From NCBI RefSeq assembly GCF_000014005.1, contig NC_008009.1, positions 1,240,001 to 1,304,000 of the forward strand: a stretch of DNA of 64,000 bases, written 5' to 3'. The notes beneath the pieces were generated by a model that saw nothing but the letters and a program-made list of their open reading frames with translations, had not been told where the DNA came from and made no database searches. This document shows, one piece after another, positions 33,664-41,066 of the stretch. Each line of letters starts with the position of its first letter. Within the stretch, counting starts at the first letter, position 1. This DNA is from Candidatus Koribacter versatilis Ellin345. GTDB taxonomy: Bacteria; Acidobacteriota; Terriglobia; Terriglobales; Acidobacteriaceae. The position numbers and the translations under genes were made by a program.

Positions 33664-34662
33664 ATGATAGCAAGTGGGGGCGCTGCGGGCAGCGCTGCTT
33701 TCGTACCACATCCATGGTTTAAGAATGGGCATGCGCAGACGCTGGCTGGGAACTTCCAGCGGCGGAGGAATTTGCTGCCGCTGGCAGAAGACCGCTTGTT
33801 CAACGTGGAAGAAGATGCGCAGATCCTGTGCCATTGCCATTGGCAGGTCGATCGATCAGCACGGATGACGCTGATCATCGTGCATGGGCTGGAGGGGTCG
33901 AGCGATTCGCGGTATGTGATTGGCACTGGGTCGAAGGCGTGGAAGCGCGGATGGAACGTGGTGCGCATGAATATGCGCAATTGCGGCGGGACCGAGTCGC
34001 TGACGCCGACGCTGTATCACTCGGGGATGTCGCATGATGTGGCGGCGGTGGTGAAGACGCTGATTAATGAAGATCGATTGACGGAGATCGCCGTGGCAGG
34101 GTTTTCCATGGGCGGGAACCTGGTGCTGAAGATGGTTGGAGAGTGGGGCACGGCGGCGCCCAAAGAAGTGAAGGCGGCGGTGGGGATCTCGCCGGCGATT
34201 GACCTGGCGGTTTCGGCGGACGCGCTGCACACGCCGGGAAACCGGATCTACGAGTGGAAGTTTATGCGGGGGTTGCGCAACCGGATCAAGCGGAAGGCGA
34301 AGTTGTATCCGCACCGGTATGACCTGCGGTATCTACGTGGGGTGACGACGATCAGGCAGTTCGACGATCAGATCACGGCGCGATATTCAGGATTTACCGG
34401 CGCAGATGACTATTACGCGCGGGCGGCGGCGGCTAACGTGGTCGACAAGATCGCGGTGCCGACGCTGGTGATCCACTCGAAGGACGACCCGTTTATCAAG
34501 ATGACGCTGGAAAGCCGGGCGAAGCTGGAGGGGAATTCGCACATCCGGTTCATCGAGACAGAGTTTGGGGGGCATTGCGCGTTCATGGGAACGCCCAACG
34601 GAGACGATGATGGGCGGTGGGCGGAGAAGCGGCTGGTGGAATTTGTGGGGGAGCACGTGTGA
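33664..34662 (+). CDS. YheT-type alpha/beta hydrolase
   Basis: The N-terminal motif FVPHPWFKNGHAQTLAGNF is diagnostic for the YheT/UPF0017 group. The oxyanion region is IIVHGLEGSSDSRY, the nucleophile elbow GFSMGGNL, the acid VIHSKDDPF and the histidine in GGHCAF. Members are esterases or lipases of unsettled substrate. The gene overlaps the next start by one base (TGATG). Confidence 0.9.
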   Translation: MIASGGAAGSAAFVPHPWFKNGHAQTLAGNFQRRRNLLPLAEDRLFNVEEDAQILCHCHWQVDRSARMTLIIVHGLEGSSDSRYVIGTGSKAWKRGWNVVRMNMRNCGGTESLTPTLYHSGMSHDVAAVVKTLINEDRLTEIAVAGFSMGGNLVLKMVGEWGTAAPKEVKAAVGISPAIDLAVSADALHTPGNRIYEWKFMRGLRNRIKRKAKLYPHRYDLRYLRGVTTIRQFDDQITARYSGFTGADDYYARAAAANVVDKIAVPTLVIHSKDDPFIKMTLESRAKLEGNSHIRFIETEFGGHCAFMGTPNGDDDGRWAEKRLVEFVGEHV

Positions 34663-35192
34663 TGGAGTGCGAGTTCTCGGTGGAGTTGGGGGCGGACGAT
34701 CCGACGCTGGCGGTGCCGTGGCGGTCGCCGGATGGATCGGTGGGTTTCGTGGACCTACGGTTTGACAGTTCGATGATTGTCGAATTGAGCGAAGTGAAGG
34801 AATTCCCGGAGCTTGGGGAGTTTTTGCGCGCGCTGAATTCTGGAGAATTCGCGACGGCGAAGTGCGATGTTTGGTTCGATACGTTGATGGATGTTGATGA
34901 TGAGCCTTACGAAGCAGCGATGAAGTGCGCTAGTTATGTGGATGTGTACTTCGCTGGTGCGCGGTTGGCATCGTTTGAGGAGCATGAGCTGAGAGCACGT
35001 GCGGTGGTGAAGCGGGTGCGAGCGGCAGAGGAGATTCGGGGACGCGCGGAGGTGGTGGTGCGTCGGGCGTGGTTTGGGGAGGACGAAGGGTTTTATTGGA
35101 CGGTTTATTTGACGGGGTATGGGGAGGATTCGGACTCTTCGCGACAGCAGTGGGCGAAGGCGATGAGAGTGGTTGAAAAGGCGCTGAGTTGA
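34662..35192 (+). CDS. Conserved-looking hypothetical protein, 176 aa
   Basis: The start shares its first base with the stop of the YheT-type gene, giving a TGATG junction and probable coupling. The sequence is soluble, acidic at the start (MECEFSVELGADD) and alternates strands and helices (YVDVYFAGARLASF, RARAVVKRVRAAEEIR). GFYWTVYLTGYGED is a recognisable block, but I do not know the family. No signal peptide or metal motif was seen. Confidence 0.65.
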   Translation: MECEFSVELGADDPTLAVPWRSPDGSVGFVDLRFDSSMIVELSEVKEFPELGEFLRALNSGEFATAKCDVWFDTLMDVDDEPYEAAMKCASYVDVYFAGARLASFEEHELRARAVVKRVRAAEEIRGRAEVVVRRAWFGEDEGFYWTVYLTGYGEDSDSSRQQWAKAMRVVEKALS

Positions 35193-35240
35193 TCGTCGTG
35201 AGAGAGCTTGTGGCAGTGGTGGCGACGTCGGCGGCGTTGG

Positions 35241-35354
35241 GATTGCCACGGCGCGGCTGACGCCGCTCCTCGCAATGACAAGGGGGATGGGGTTGTGGAG
35301 GGATAGGGGTCCTTCGACTGCGCAGCGCTTCGCGCTGCTCCGCTCAGGATGACA
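35241..35354. repeat. Half copy of the TCATTGCGAG repeat followed by a CTTCGACT repeat
   Basis: GATTGCCACG...CTCCTCGCAATGACA occupies 35241-35280. ATAGGGGTCCTTCGACT-[CAGCGC-TTC-GCGCTG]-CTCCGCTCAGGATGACAG occupies about 35307-35354. They fill the gap between two convergent genes. Confidence 0.6.
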
Positions 35355-35366
35355 GAAGCATAAAGA

Positions 35367-36647
35367 TTAGTGTGAAGAGGAAGTGGTTTGGGCTGCGCTC
35401 TGTGGGGGCGCGGCTTTTAGTTTTTGCAGGTCGGATTCTAGTTGGGCTTGCTTCTTGGGATCTTTGAGGGCGACGGGCTTGCCATCGTGATCGGAGAAGT
35501 AGGTCAGGAGAGCTTCGCGGAGGTCGGGGGTGATCTCGGCGTTGTCTTGACTGGTGAGACGGTTCACGAGTTCGGCGTAAGTTGAGTCGGAGAGCGAGTA
35601 TTCGCCGGGGCGGGTGGGCTTGCCGGTGTCGAGATCCATGGCGTGGAGAGTGACTTCGCCGTTTCGCAGTTGTTCCGTGAGCTGGGTGTAGTAGTCGTAG
35701 GTGCTGTTGACGCTCTTGAAGTAGAGGTCTTGCGTCTGCGGTGTCGGGTTCTTATAGGCGAGTCCGCGGAACGGGCCGATGTGGGGGAAGATCTTCAGGA
35801 CTACGGCGAGGATGCGGGCTCCGGCGCCGGGCTTCTGGTATTGCTTGCCCCATTGCTTTTCGTACTGGGCGCGTGAGAGGCGGTAAAGGAACTTCTGACG
35901 GTTGTAGTCGGGAATCTCTTTCTTCATTTCGTCTTCGCGGCTGGCGACGGCAACCCTGGTCATCTCGGGGATGATTTTGCTGACGGAGCGGCGGTAGGTC
36001 CCGAGGGCGAGGTCTTCATGGGTGATGACGCTGGTGATCTCGATACCGTAGGTGTCTTTGAAAGCGCGTTCGAGCAATGGTTTCGAAACTTCGAAACCGA
36101 TGAAGTCGTGGTAGGACTGCGGGGCGTAGCGGCCCTTGGCGACCTGGCTGACGTCGAAGCCAAACTCGACTTCGAGGTGAGCGGAGTGGTCTTCGGCATA
36201 AGTCACAACTCTGCCGTACTTGGCGCGGAGCTTGGGGAACTCGATGGCGACGGCCTGGTTGACGATGGGGTGTCCGGTGATGTCGGAGGCGTAGTGAGCG
36301 AGGGCGCCGAGGGCGAAGGCGTACTCGTTGATGCTGTCGGACTCGTTAATGAGGTTGACGACGAAGTCGCCGGAGCGTACGTAGTGCACGAGATCGCTAA
36401 AGGTGCGGTTGCCGAAGGGGTAGTAGCCGAGGTCCTGGATGACGGCGCCGCCATAGGCGTAGGCGTGGGCTTCTTTCAGATCGTCATCGGTGGCGTCGGG
36501 GAAGCGGGCCTTGATGAGGGGGACGATGTCGTGGTCCCACGCGAGGTCGATGACTTCTTCGTGAGTGAGGACGGAGTAGGCGCTCGTCGGGGGACAGAGC
36601 GCCAACAGGATAAGGTACACGCTGCAAAGGCGGAGCAATCGCGGCAC
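35367..36647 (-). CDS. Secreted zinc-dependent phospholipase-C-like protein
   Basis: The GTG start at 36647 is chosen because it follows a GAGG site, begins the signal peptide (LLRLCSVYLILLALCPPTSA) and clears the small membrane-protein gene upstream. The mature protein starts YSVLTHEEVIDLAWD, then has AYAYGGAVIQDLGYYPFGN and FALGALAHYASDITGHPIVN, the histidine/aspartate pattern of the Zn_dep_PLPC family. The Gln/Lys-rich C-terminal third is not conserved in the family as I know it. A role in lipid turnover outside the cytoplasm is inferred. Confidence 0.8.
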   Translation of the reverse strand: MPRLLRLCSVYLILLALCPPTSAYSVLTHEEVIDLAWDHDIVPLIKARFPDATDDDLKEAHAYAYGGAVIQDLGYYPFGNRTFSDLVHYVRSGDFVVNLINESDSINEYAFALGALAHYASDITGHPIVNQAVAIEFPKLRAKYGRVVTYAEDHSAHLEVEFGFDVSQVAKGRYAPQSYHDFIGFEVSKPLLERAFKDTYGIEITSVITHEDLALGTYRRSVSKIIPEMTRVAVASREDEMKKEIPDYNRQKFLYRLSRAQYEKQWGKQYQKPGAGARILAVVLKIFPHIGPFRGLAYKNPTPQTQDLYFKSVNSTYDYYTQLTEQLRNGEVTLHAMDLDTGKPTRPGEYSLSDSTYAELVNRLTSQDNAEITPDLREALLTYFSDHDGKPVALKDPKKQAQLESDLQKLKAAPPQSAAQTTSSSH

Positions 36648-36660
36648 AACGGCCTCGTTC

Positions 36661-36813
36661 TTACAGAGCCGGCCGGCGCCCTGTGATGAGTTGGATAAGC
36701 AGGGCGACGACAGCGAGGACGAGCAGGAGGTGGATGTAGCCTCCGATTGTATAACTGCTGACAACGCCGATGAGCCAACCGATAAGCAGGATGACGAAGA
36801 TCGTCCAGAGCAT
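36661..36813 (-). CDS. Lmo0937/DUF5670-type small membrane protein, 50 aa
   Basis: AGGAGGT 7 bp upstream of the ATG gives a strong ribosome site. The product starts MLWTIFVILLIGWLIGVV, has a short central turn SSYTIGGYIHL and a second helix LLLVLAVVALLIQLITG, ending in RRPAL. This two-helix pattern is characteristic of the small Lmo0937-type membrane family. It lies 13 bp before the phospholipase-like gene and is probably co-transcribed with it. Function unknown; many members are stress-linked. Confidence 0.85.
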   Translation of the reverse strand: MLWTIFVILLIGWLIGVVSSYTIGGYIHLLLVLAVVALLIQLITGRRPAL

Positions 36814-36873
36814 GGGTGCACCTCCTATACGAGTAGTTAGAGGTGAGAAGCGGGATGGTGGTTGTATAGCGGT

Positions 36874-36939
36874 CAGGGGCTAAAGCCCGTCATTTTTCCA
36901 GCGGCTTTTCGGCACGGCTGAAGCCGTGCCCTGATACAA
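36874..36939 (+). repeat. REP-like element, copy 2
   Basis: CAGGGGCTAAAGCCC is followed by GGCACGGC-TGAA-GCCGTGCC (36911-36930) and CTGATACAA. The stem differs from copies 1 and 3 by compensatory changes. Confidence 0.65.
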
Positions 36940-36954
36940 GGCGTGAGTCAACTA

Positions 36955-37365
36955 TTAGTCGAGGGGTTCGGCGTCGATGCCGATGTTTTTTTCGCCGGCG
37001 GCTTTTTTCTCGTTGTACTTCTTGACCCAGGCTTCGAAGGACTTGCCGGCGGCGCTGTCTTTGCCGGTGAAGCTCAGGGCGGCGATGTCGCTGTAGCGGA
37101 TGCTCATTTTTTCGGCGCTATTTTTGGGATAGAGGCGGACGGTGCATTCGCTCAGGTCGGCGGATTCGGCACGACGATCGAAGACGTAGCCTTCGACGGA
37201 GTCACCGGTTTTGAGGGTGATGGTGAGGTCGCCGCGGAAGTCGAAGGCTTTGTCGAAGGCGTCGTGGATTTCGGCGGGGGTGGCGAGGGAGGGAATGTAG
37301 CCCTCGAGGTTTTCGTGCTTGAATCCGAGTTTTTCGTCTTCGCCGTGAGTGTTGGGATTGTGCAT
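36955..37365 (-). CDS. Hypothetical protein next to hpnH, 136 aa
   Basis: A soluble 136-residue protein, helical at the ends, with a beta-rich centre FRGDLTITLKTGDSVEGYVFDRR and SIRYSDIAALSF that looks like a small barrel (Sm-like or PilZ-like topology). No catalytic motif or signal peptide is seen. It is downstream of hpnH on the same strand but separated from it by the REP-like element and 19-bp array, so co-transcription would have to cross those repeats. Function unknown. Confidence 0.65.
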   Translation of the reverse strand: MHNPNTHGEDEKLGFKHENLEGYIPSLATPAEIHDAFDKAFDFRGDLTITLKTGDSVEGYVFDRRAESADLSECTVRLYPKNSAEKMSIRYSDIAALSFTGKDSAAGKSFEAWVKKYNEKKAAGEKNIGIDAEPLD

Positions 37366-37372
37366 GGTGCCT

Positions 37373-37438
37373 CAGGGGCTAAAGCCCCTTTTCTTTTCGT
37401 ACTCTTGCGGCAGCGCTGAAGCGCTGCCCTGATACAAA
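37373..37438 (+). repeat. REP-like element, copy 3
   Basis: CAGGGGCT-AAAGCCCC is followed by GGCAGCGC-TGAA-GCGCTGCC (37409-37428) and CCTGATACAAA. Its tail is the first unit of the 19-bp array. Confidence 0.65.
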
Positions 37439-37691
37439 TCTCGTACCCTGATACAAATCTCGCGCCCTGATACAAATCTCGTACCCTGATACAAACCTCG
37501 CGCCCTGATACAAACCTCGGGCCCTGATACAAACCTCGGGCCCTGATACAAACCTCGGGCCCTGATACAAACCTCGGCCCTGATACAAACCTCGGGCCCT
37601 GATACAAACCTCGGGCCCCGATACAAACCTCGGGCCCCGATACAAACCTCGGGCCCCGATACAAACCTCGGGCCCTGATACAAATCTTACG
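37427..37691. repeat. Tandem array of fourteen 19-bp units
   Basis: The consensus unit is CCCTGATACAAACCTCGGG, with variation at position 4 (T or C), position 13 (T or C) and the last three bases (GTA, GCG, GGG). One unit is 18 bp. Units are contiguous, so there are no spacers. The last unit overlaps the hpnH stop codon. Confidence 0.9.
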
Positions 37692-38787
37692 ACTCGGGAG
37701 TCGTGATGTGGACGAGCGTGGGGGTGGGGGCTTTGGGGCGCGGGGTTTGGTCGTTGTCGACTTCTGGGTCGGGATAGCGATGGAAGAATGTGGCTTTCGC
37801 GGTGGCCCAGAGGCCGCCCAGGGAACCGAAGGTGTGGTTCACGGCGCTGGCTTCGTAGCCGCTGTGGACCATGCAATTGGCGCATTTCGGGTTGCCGCTC
37901 TCAGTGCCGTAGCGCTCCCACTTCGTCGTGTTGATGAGTTCGTCGAAGGTATCGGCGTAGCCGTCTTGCAATAAGTAGCAGGGCTTCTGCCATCCGAAGA
38001 TGTTGTAGGTCGGCATGCCCCACGGGGTGCATTTGTATTCGCGCTTGCCCATGAGGTACTCGAGGAAGAGTGGGCTCATGTTGAACTGCCATTTCTCGTG
38101 ACGATTGCTGAGAATCTGGCGGAAGAGGCGGCGCGTTTTGTTCTTGGAGAGGAAGTGCTCCTGGTCGGGGGCCTTGTCGTAGGTATAGCCCGGCGAGAGC
38201 ATCATGCCTTCGACGCCGACTTCCATCATGGTGTCGAAAAATTCGCGGACGGATTGCGGATCGGCGCCGTCGAAGAGCGTGGTGTTGGTGGTGACGCGGA
38301 AGCCACGGGCGAGCGCGAGCTTAATGGCTTCGAGCGCTTTGTCGTAGGTACCTTCGCGGCAGACAGCGAAATCGTGGTGCTCCTTGAGGCCGTCCATGTG
38401 AACGACGAAGGACAGGTACTTGCTCGGCTTGAAGAGGTGGAGCTTCTCTTTGAGCAGCAGTCCGTTGGTGCAGAGATAGATGTACTTCTTGCGGGCGAGC
38501 AGTCCTTCGACGATCTCGACGATCTGCGGGTGCATGAGCGGTTCGCCGCCGGGGATCGAGACCATGGGGGCGCCACATTCGTCCACGGCGTTGAAGCACT
38601 GCTCGGGAGTAAGTTCCTTTTTCAAGATGTGGCCGGGGTACTGAATTTTGCCGCAGCCCGCACAGGCGAGGTTGCAACGCATCAGGGGCTCAAGCATCAG
38701 GACGACAGGGAAGTGCTTGCGGCGTTTGAGCTTTTGGCCCAAGACGTAGGACGCGACCGTCCACATTTGCGATACAGGAACTGGCAT
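37687..38787 (-). CDS. hpnH: Hopanoid biosynthesis radical SAM protein HpnH (adenosylhopene synthase)
   Basis: The radical SAM cluster motif is CNLACAGC near the N-terminus, followed by SIPGGEPLMHPQI and LCTNGLLL. The start MPVPVSQMWTVASYVLGQKL and GTPWGMPTYN-like CTPWGMPTYNIFG region are characteristic of HpnH. C-terminal cysteines in NPKCANCMVHSGYE suggest a SPASM-like segment. HpnH adds 5'-deoxyadenosine to diploptene as the first step to extended hopanoids. No other hopanoid gene is in the window. The 3' end touches the 19-bp array. Confidence 0.95.
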   Translation of the reverse strand: MPVPVSQMWTVASYVLGQKLKRRKHFPVVLMLEPLMRCNLACAGCGKIQYPGHILKKELTPEQCFNAVDECGAPMVSIPGGEPLMHPQIVEIVEGLLARKKYIYLCTNGLLLKEKLHLFKPSKYLSFVVHMDGLKEHHDFAVCREGTYDKALEAIKLALARGFRVTTNTTLFDGADPQSVREFFDTMMEVGVEGMMLSPGYTYDKAPDQEHFLSKNKTRRLFRQILSNRHEKWQFNMSPLFLEYLMGKREYKCTPWGMPTYNIFGWQKPCYLLQDGYADTFDELINTTKWERYGTESGNPKCANCMVHSGYEASAVNHTFGSLGGLWATAKATFFHRYPDPEVDNDQTPRPKAPTPTLVHITTPES

Positions 38788-38956
38788 TGTTCTCTATTTT
38801 ACCGTAATAAAGCGGTACTCACCACCCCACAGAGGTAGGAGTATCAATAGTTTAGACAGCCATTGTGATAGATGCGAGGGGAGGGCATTGGTTGCGGGAA
38901 ATGAGGGGGTGAGGGGGGAATTTGGGGAGGGAACGGGGTGGCTGGGCTTGGGGGAA

Positions 38957-39118
38957 CAGCGGATCCTTCGTCGCTGCGCTCCTCGAGGATGACAGAGAGG
39001 GTGGTGGGGTGCGGACGGTGGTGTGGGCTGGCCGCGAGAGGCGAAGAGTTTTGGCGTTGATAGGGGTTCTTCGACTGCGAATCCGCATTGGTATGCGGAT
39101 TCTCCGCTCAGAATGACA
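38957..39118. repeat. Two dispersed GGATGACA-type repeats
   Basis: AACAGCGGATCCTTCGTCGC...GGATGACAGAG lies at about 38957-39000. ATAGGGGTTCTTCGACT, the hairpin AATCCGCAT-TGGT-ATGCGGATT and CTCCGCTCAGAATGACAG lie at about 39058-39118. No gene is supported in the 337-bp gap that holds them. Confidence 0.6.
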
Positions 39119-39124
39119 GACAGG

Positions 39125-39736
39125 TTAGAAGAAGCCGTCTTTGCGCAGTTCTCCGGAGAAAAGCTCCACGACGCCTTTGATGACCTTGTCGGCGTTTTTG
39201 GGATTGAAGGTATCGCTGGTGCCGGTCCAGAGAAGGACGGTGTCGTCGCCGGCGACGCCGTAGAAATTGCCTTCGACGCGGACCTTCTTTTCCTCGCGCA
39301 GATATCCGGGGGTGCAAACGATGGGGGCGACGTATCCGTAGTAGCCGTAGAAAGAGCCGTAATACGGGTAGGGCGCCATGGCCTGCGGCGGAACGTAGGT
39401 GACGCTCTCGTGAATGCTGACGAGACGCGCGACGATGACGGCGTCAATGTGATTGGCCTTGATCTGCTCGCGGATGTAGTTGGGATCCATGACTGCGCCT
39501 TCGGGGCGGAGAAGAAGTTGATTGCCGGGTACGACTTCGACGTGATTCGCGGTAAGAGCGGCAGCGAGGTCGTCCTCGAAGTCGGCGCGGTGGCCGGGGT
39601 TGGGGCTCATGCCGATGATCAGCACCTTCTTGTAGGCGTGGGTCGCAGCCGCAGGACTCTTCCAACTGGTGAGGAGCTTGGCTTTGGCGGAGGCCACGCA
39701 GGGGAGGAGAAGGATGATGATCAGCAGGCGTTTCAT
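39125..39736 (-). CDS. Exported protein of unknown function, 203 aa
   Basis: The start is set at the ATG that begins the signal peptide (MKRLLIIILLLPCVASA). The mature protein has KKVLIIGMSPNPGHRADFEDDLAAAL, NHIDAVIVARLVSI, a Tyr/Gly/Pro segment (APYPYYGSFYGYYGY) and DTFNPKNADKVIKGVVELF. This strand-helix order resembles lipoproteins of the DUF4136 group, but a lipobox is absent. I cannot name the function. No good ribosome site precedes the ATG. Confidence 0.65.
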   Translation of the reverse strand: MKRLLIIILLLPCVASAKAKLLTSWKSPAAATHAYKKVLIIGMSPNPGHRADFEDDLAAALTANHVEVVPGNQLLLRPEGAVMDPNYIREQIKANHIDAVIVARLVSIHESVTYVPPQAMAPYPYYGSFYGYYGYVAPIVCTPGYLREEKKVRVEGNFYGVAGDDTVLLWTGTSDTFNPKNADKVIKGVVELFSGELRKDGFF

Positions 39737-39914
39737 GGGGGGAGTGTAGAGGGAATTGAGGGGTGGCGTGACCTGTGTGAAGTGACAGGCAAGGAGATCG
39801 GGTTGGCCGAATTTCAATTTGGTTCTGACGGGAGGAGAACCACTTGTCCATGGACGATTGGTATCGAGCGGAGGTTGCGCAGCGTGTTACGGTCGTCTTG
39901 CGAGCCTCTCTTAG

Positions 39915-41051
39915 ATGAAAACCAAATTCGCGGTTCTCTGGGTATATCTAGCCTGTGCACTTCTACTTGGCAGTTTGATCAGTTGCGGCGGCGGTGGTGG
40001 GGGCGGTAACTCAGGAGGAGGCCTGACTCCTGTAGTTCCATCGATAACAGCGGTCTCGCCAACGGATGCACTGGTCGGGCGGTCTGACTTCCATCTCGTG
40101 GTAAACGGCGCGAACTTCTCCTCGGCTGCCGTGGTGTTATGGAACTCCAATCCGCTCGCGACCACGTTTGTTAACTCCGGAAAGATCCAGGCAGACGTTC
40201 CAGCAACGTCGCTGACCGTTGGCGTGGCCGTAAAACTGAGCGTAAAGAACGGCGATACAGGGAAGGTGAGCGCCTCGTTCGAGTTCGATGTGTACAACCC
40301 AGCGCCAACACTGACTTCAATTTCGCCGACGAACGCGAAGATGGGATTGCCGGTGACGATTACGGTCACAGGGTCCGCCTTTGTCAGCAACTCGCAGGTG
40401 CAGTGGAATGGGACAGCGGTGGCGACAACGTTCGTGAGTTCCACGCAACTCACGGCGGACATTTCGGCAGCGCAATTGGGAAGTGCCACTCCGGGATCGA
40501 TCAAGGTATTTAATCCCGGACCACGGGGAGGGACATCGGAAGGGCAGACTCTGCTGGTGGTGAACGCCGCAACGACAATCACGACGCTCGACGTGAGCGC
40601 GACCGCAATCGTGAATGATCCGACACACGGGAAACTGTATGCAACGGGAGCATTCGATGGGTCAAATTATGGCGTATTGGCAATTGACCCGCTGACGGGC
40701 GCCGCAGGAACCTCGCAACCGGTAACGGGGCCAACCAGCCAGTTGGCGCTGTCTTCGGACGGCTCGTATTTATGGATAGGAGGACGGGACAACAACCTGA
40801 TCCAAAGAGTGACGCTTCCGGGATTTGCGCCGGACGTTACGATTACGATTCCGCCCAACCATTTAGGCGAAAAGATGTTTCCGTTGTCGATGGCTGCGGC
40901 GCCTGTGGGTTCGCACGCGCTGGCGGTTATGCGGAGCAATTATTCGACGGGAGCGGATTCGCTCGGTGTCATCTATGACGATGCGACGCCGAGAGCAAAC
41001 GCAATCACGCCCGGAACCTACACGGTTGCCGGAGTGACCTGGCTGACGTAG
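39915..41051 (+). CDS. TIG/IPT-domain lipoprotein, N-terminal part before an in-frame stop
   Basis: The lipobox LLGSLISC is followed by a Gly-rich linker (GGGGGGGNSGGG). Two IPT/TIG immunoglobulin-like domains follow (SITAVSPTDALVG, TLTSISPTNAKMG), then the first blades of a propeller (TTLDVSATAIVNDPTHGKLYATG). Translation ends at TAG (41049-41051) in the middle of a blade (AGVTWLT). The same frame reopens at once and continues for 650 codons. The intact ancestor would be a ~1031-residue cell-surface protein. Either this is a pseudogene or two pieces are made. Confidence 0.75.
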   Translation: MKTKFAVLWVYLACALLLGSLISCGGGGGGGNSGGGLTPVVPSITAVSPTDALVGRSDFHLVVNGANFSSAAVVLWNSNPLATTFVNSGKIQADVPATSLTVGVAVKLSVKNGDTGKVSASFEFDVYNPAPTLTSISPTNAKMGLPVTITVTGSAFVSNSQVQWNGTAVATTFVSSTQLTADISAAQLGSATPGSIKVFNPGPRGGTSEGQTLLVVNAATTITTLDVSATAIVNDPTHGKLYATGAFDGSNYGVLAIDPLTGAAGTSQPVTGPTSQLALSSDGSYLWIGGRDNNLIQRVTLPGFAPDVTITIPPNHLGEKMFPLSMAAAPVGSHALAVMRSNYSTGADSLGVIYDDATPRANAITPGTYTVAGVTWLT

Positions 41052-41066
41052 GGTAAGGACGATTCG

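Noticed and set aside
36018-36686. Plus-strand frame of 222 codons
   Set aside because: It is antisense to the zinc phospholipase-like gene and is almost pure Val/Gly/Asp/Glu/Ala.
37427-37691. CRISPR array
   Set aside because: Units are 19 bp and directly adjacent, with no unique spacers and no cas genes in the window.
37152-37885. Minus-strand open frames across the 19-bp array (LYQGPRFVSGPEV-type repeats)
   Set aside because: The repeat translates without stops in several frames, so openness has no coding value; such products are repeat artefacts.
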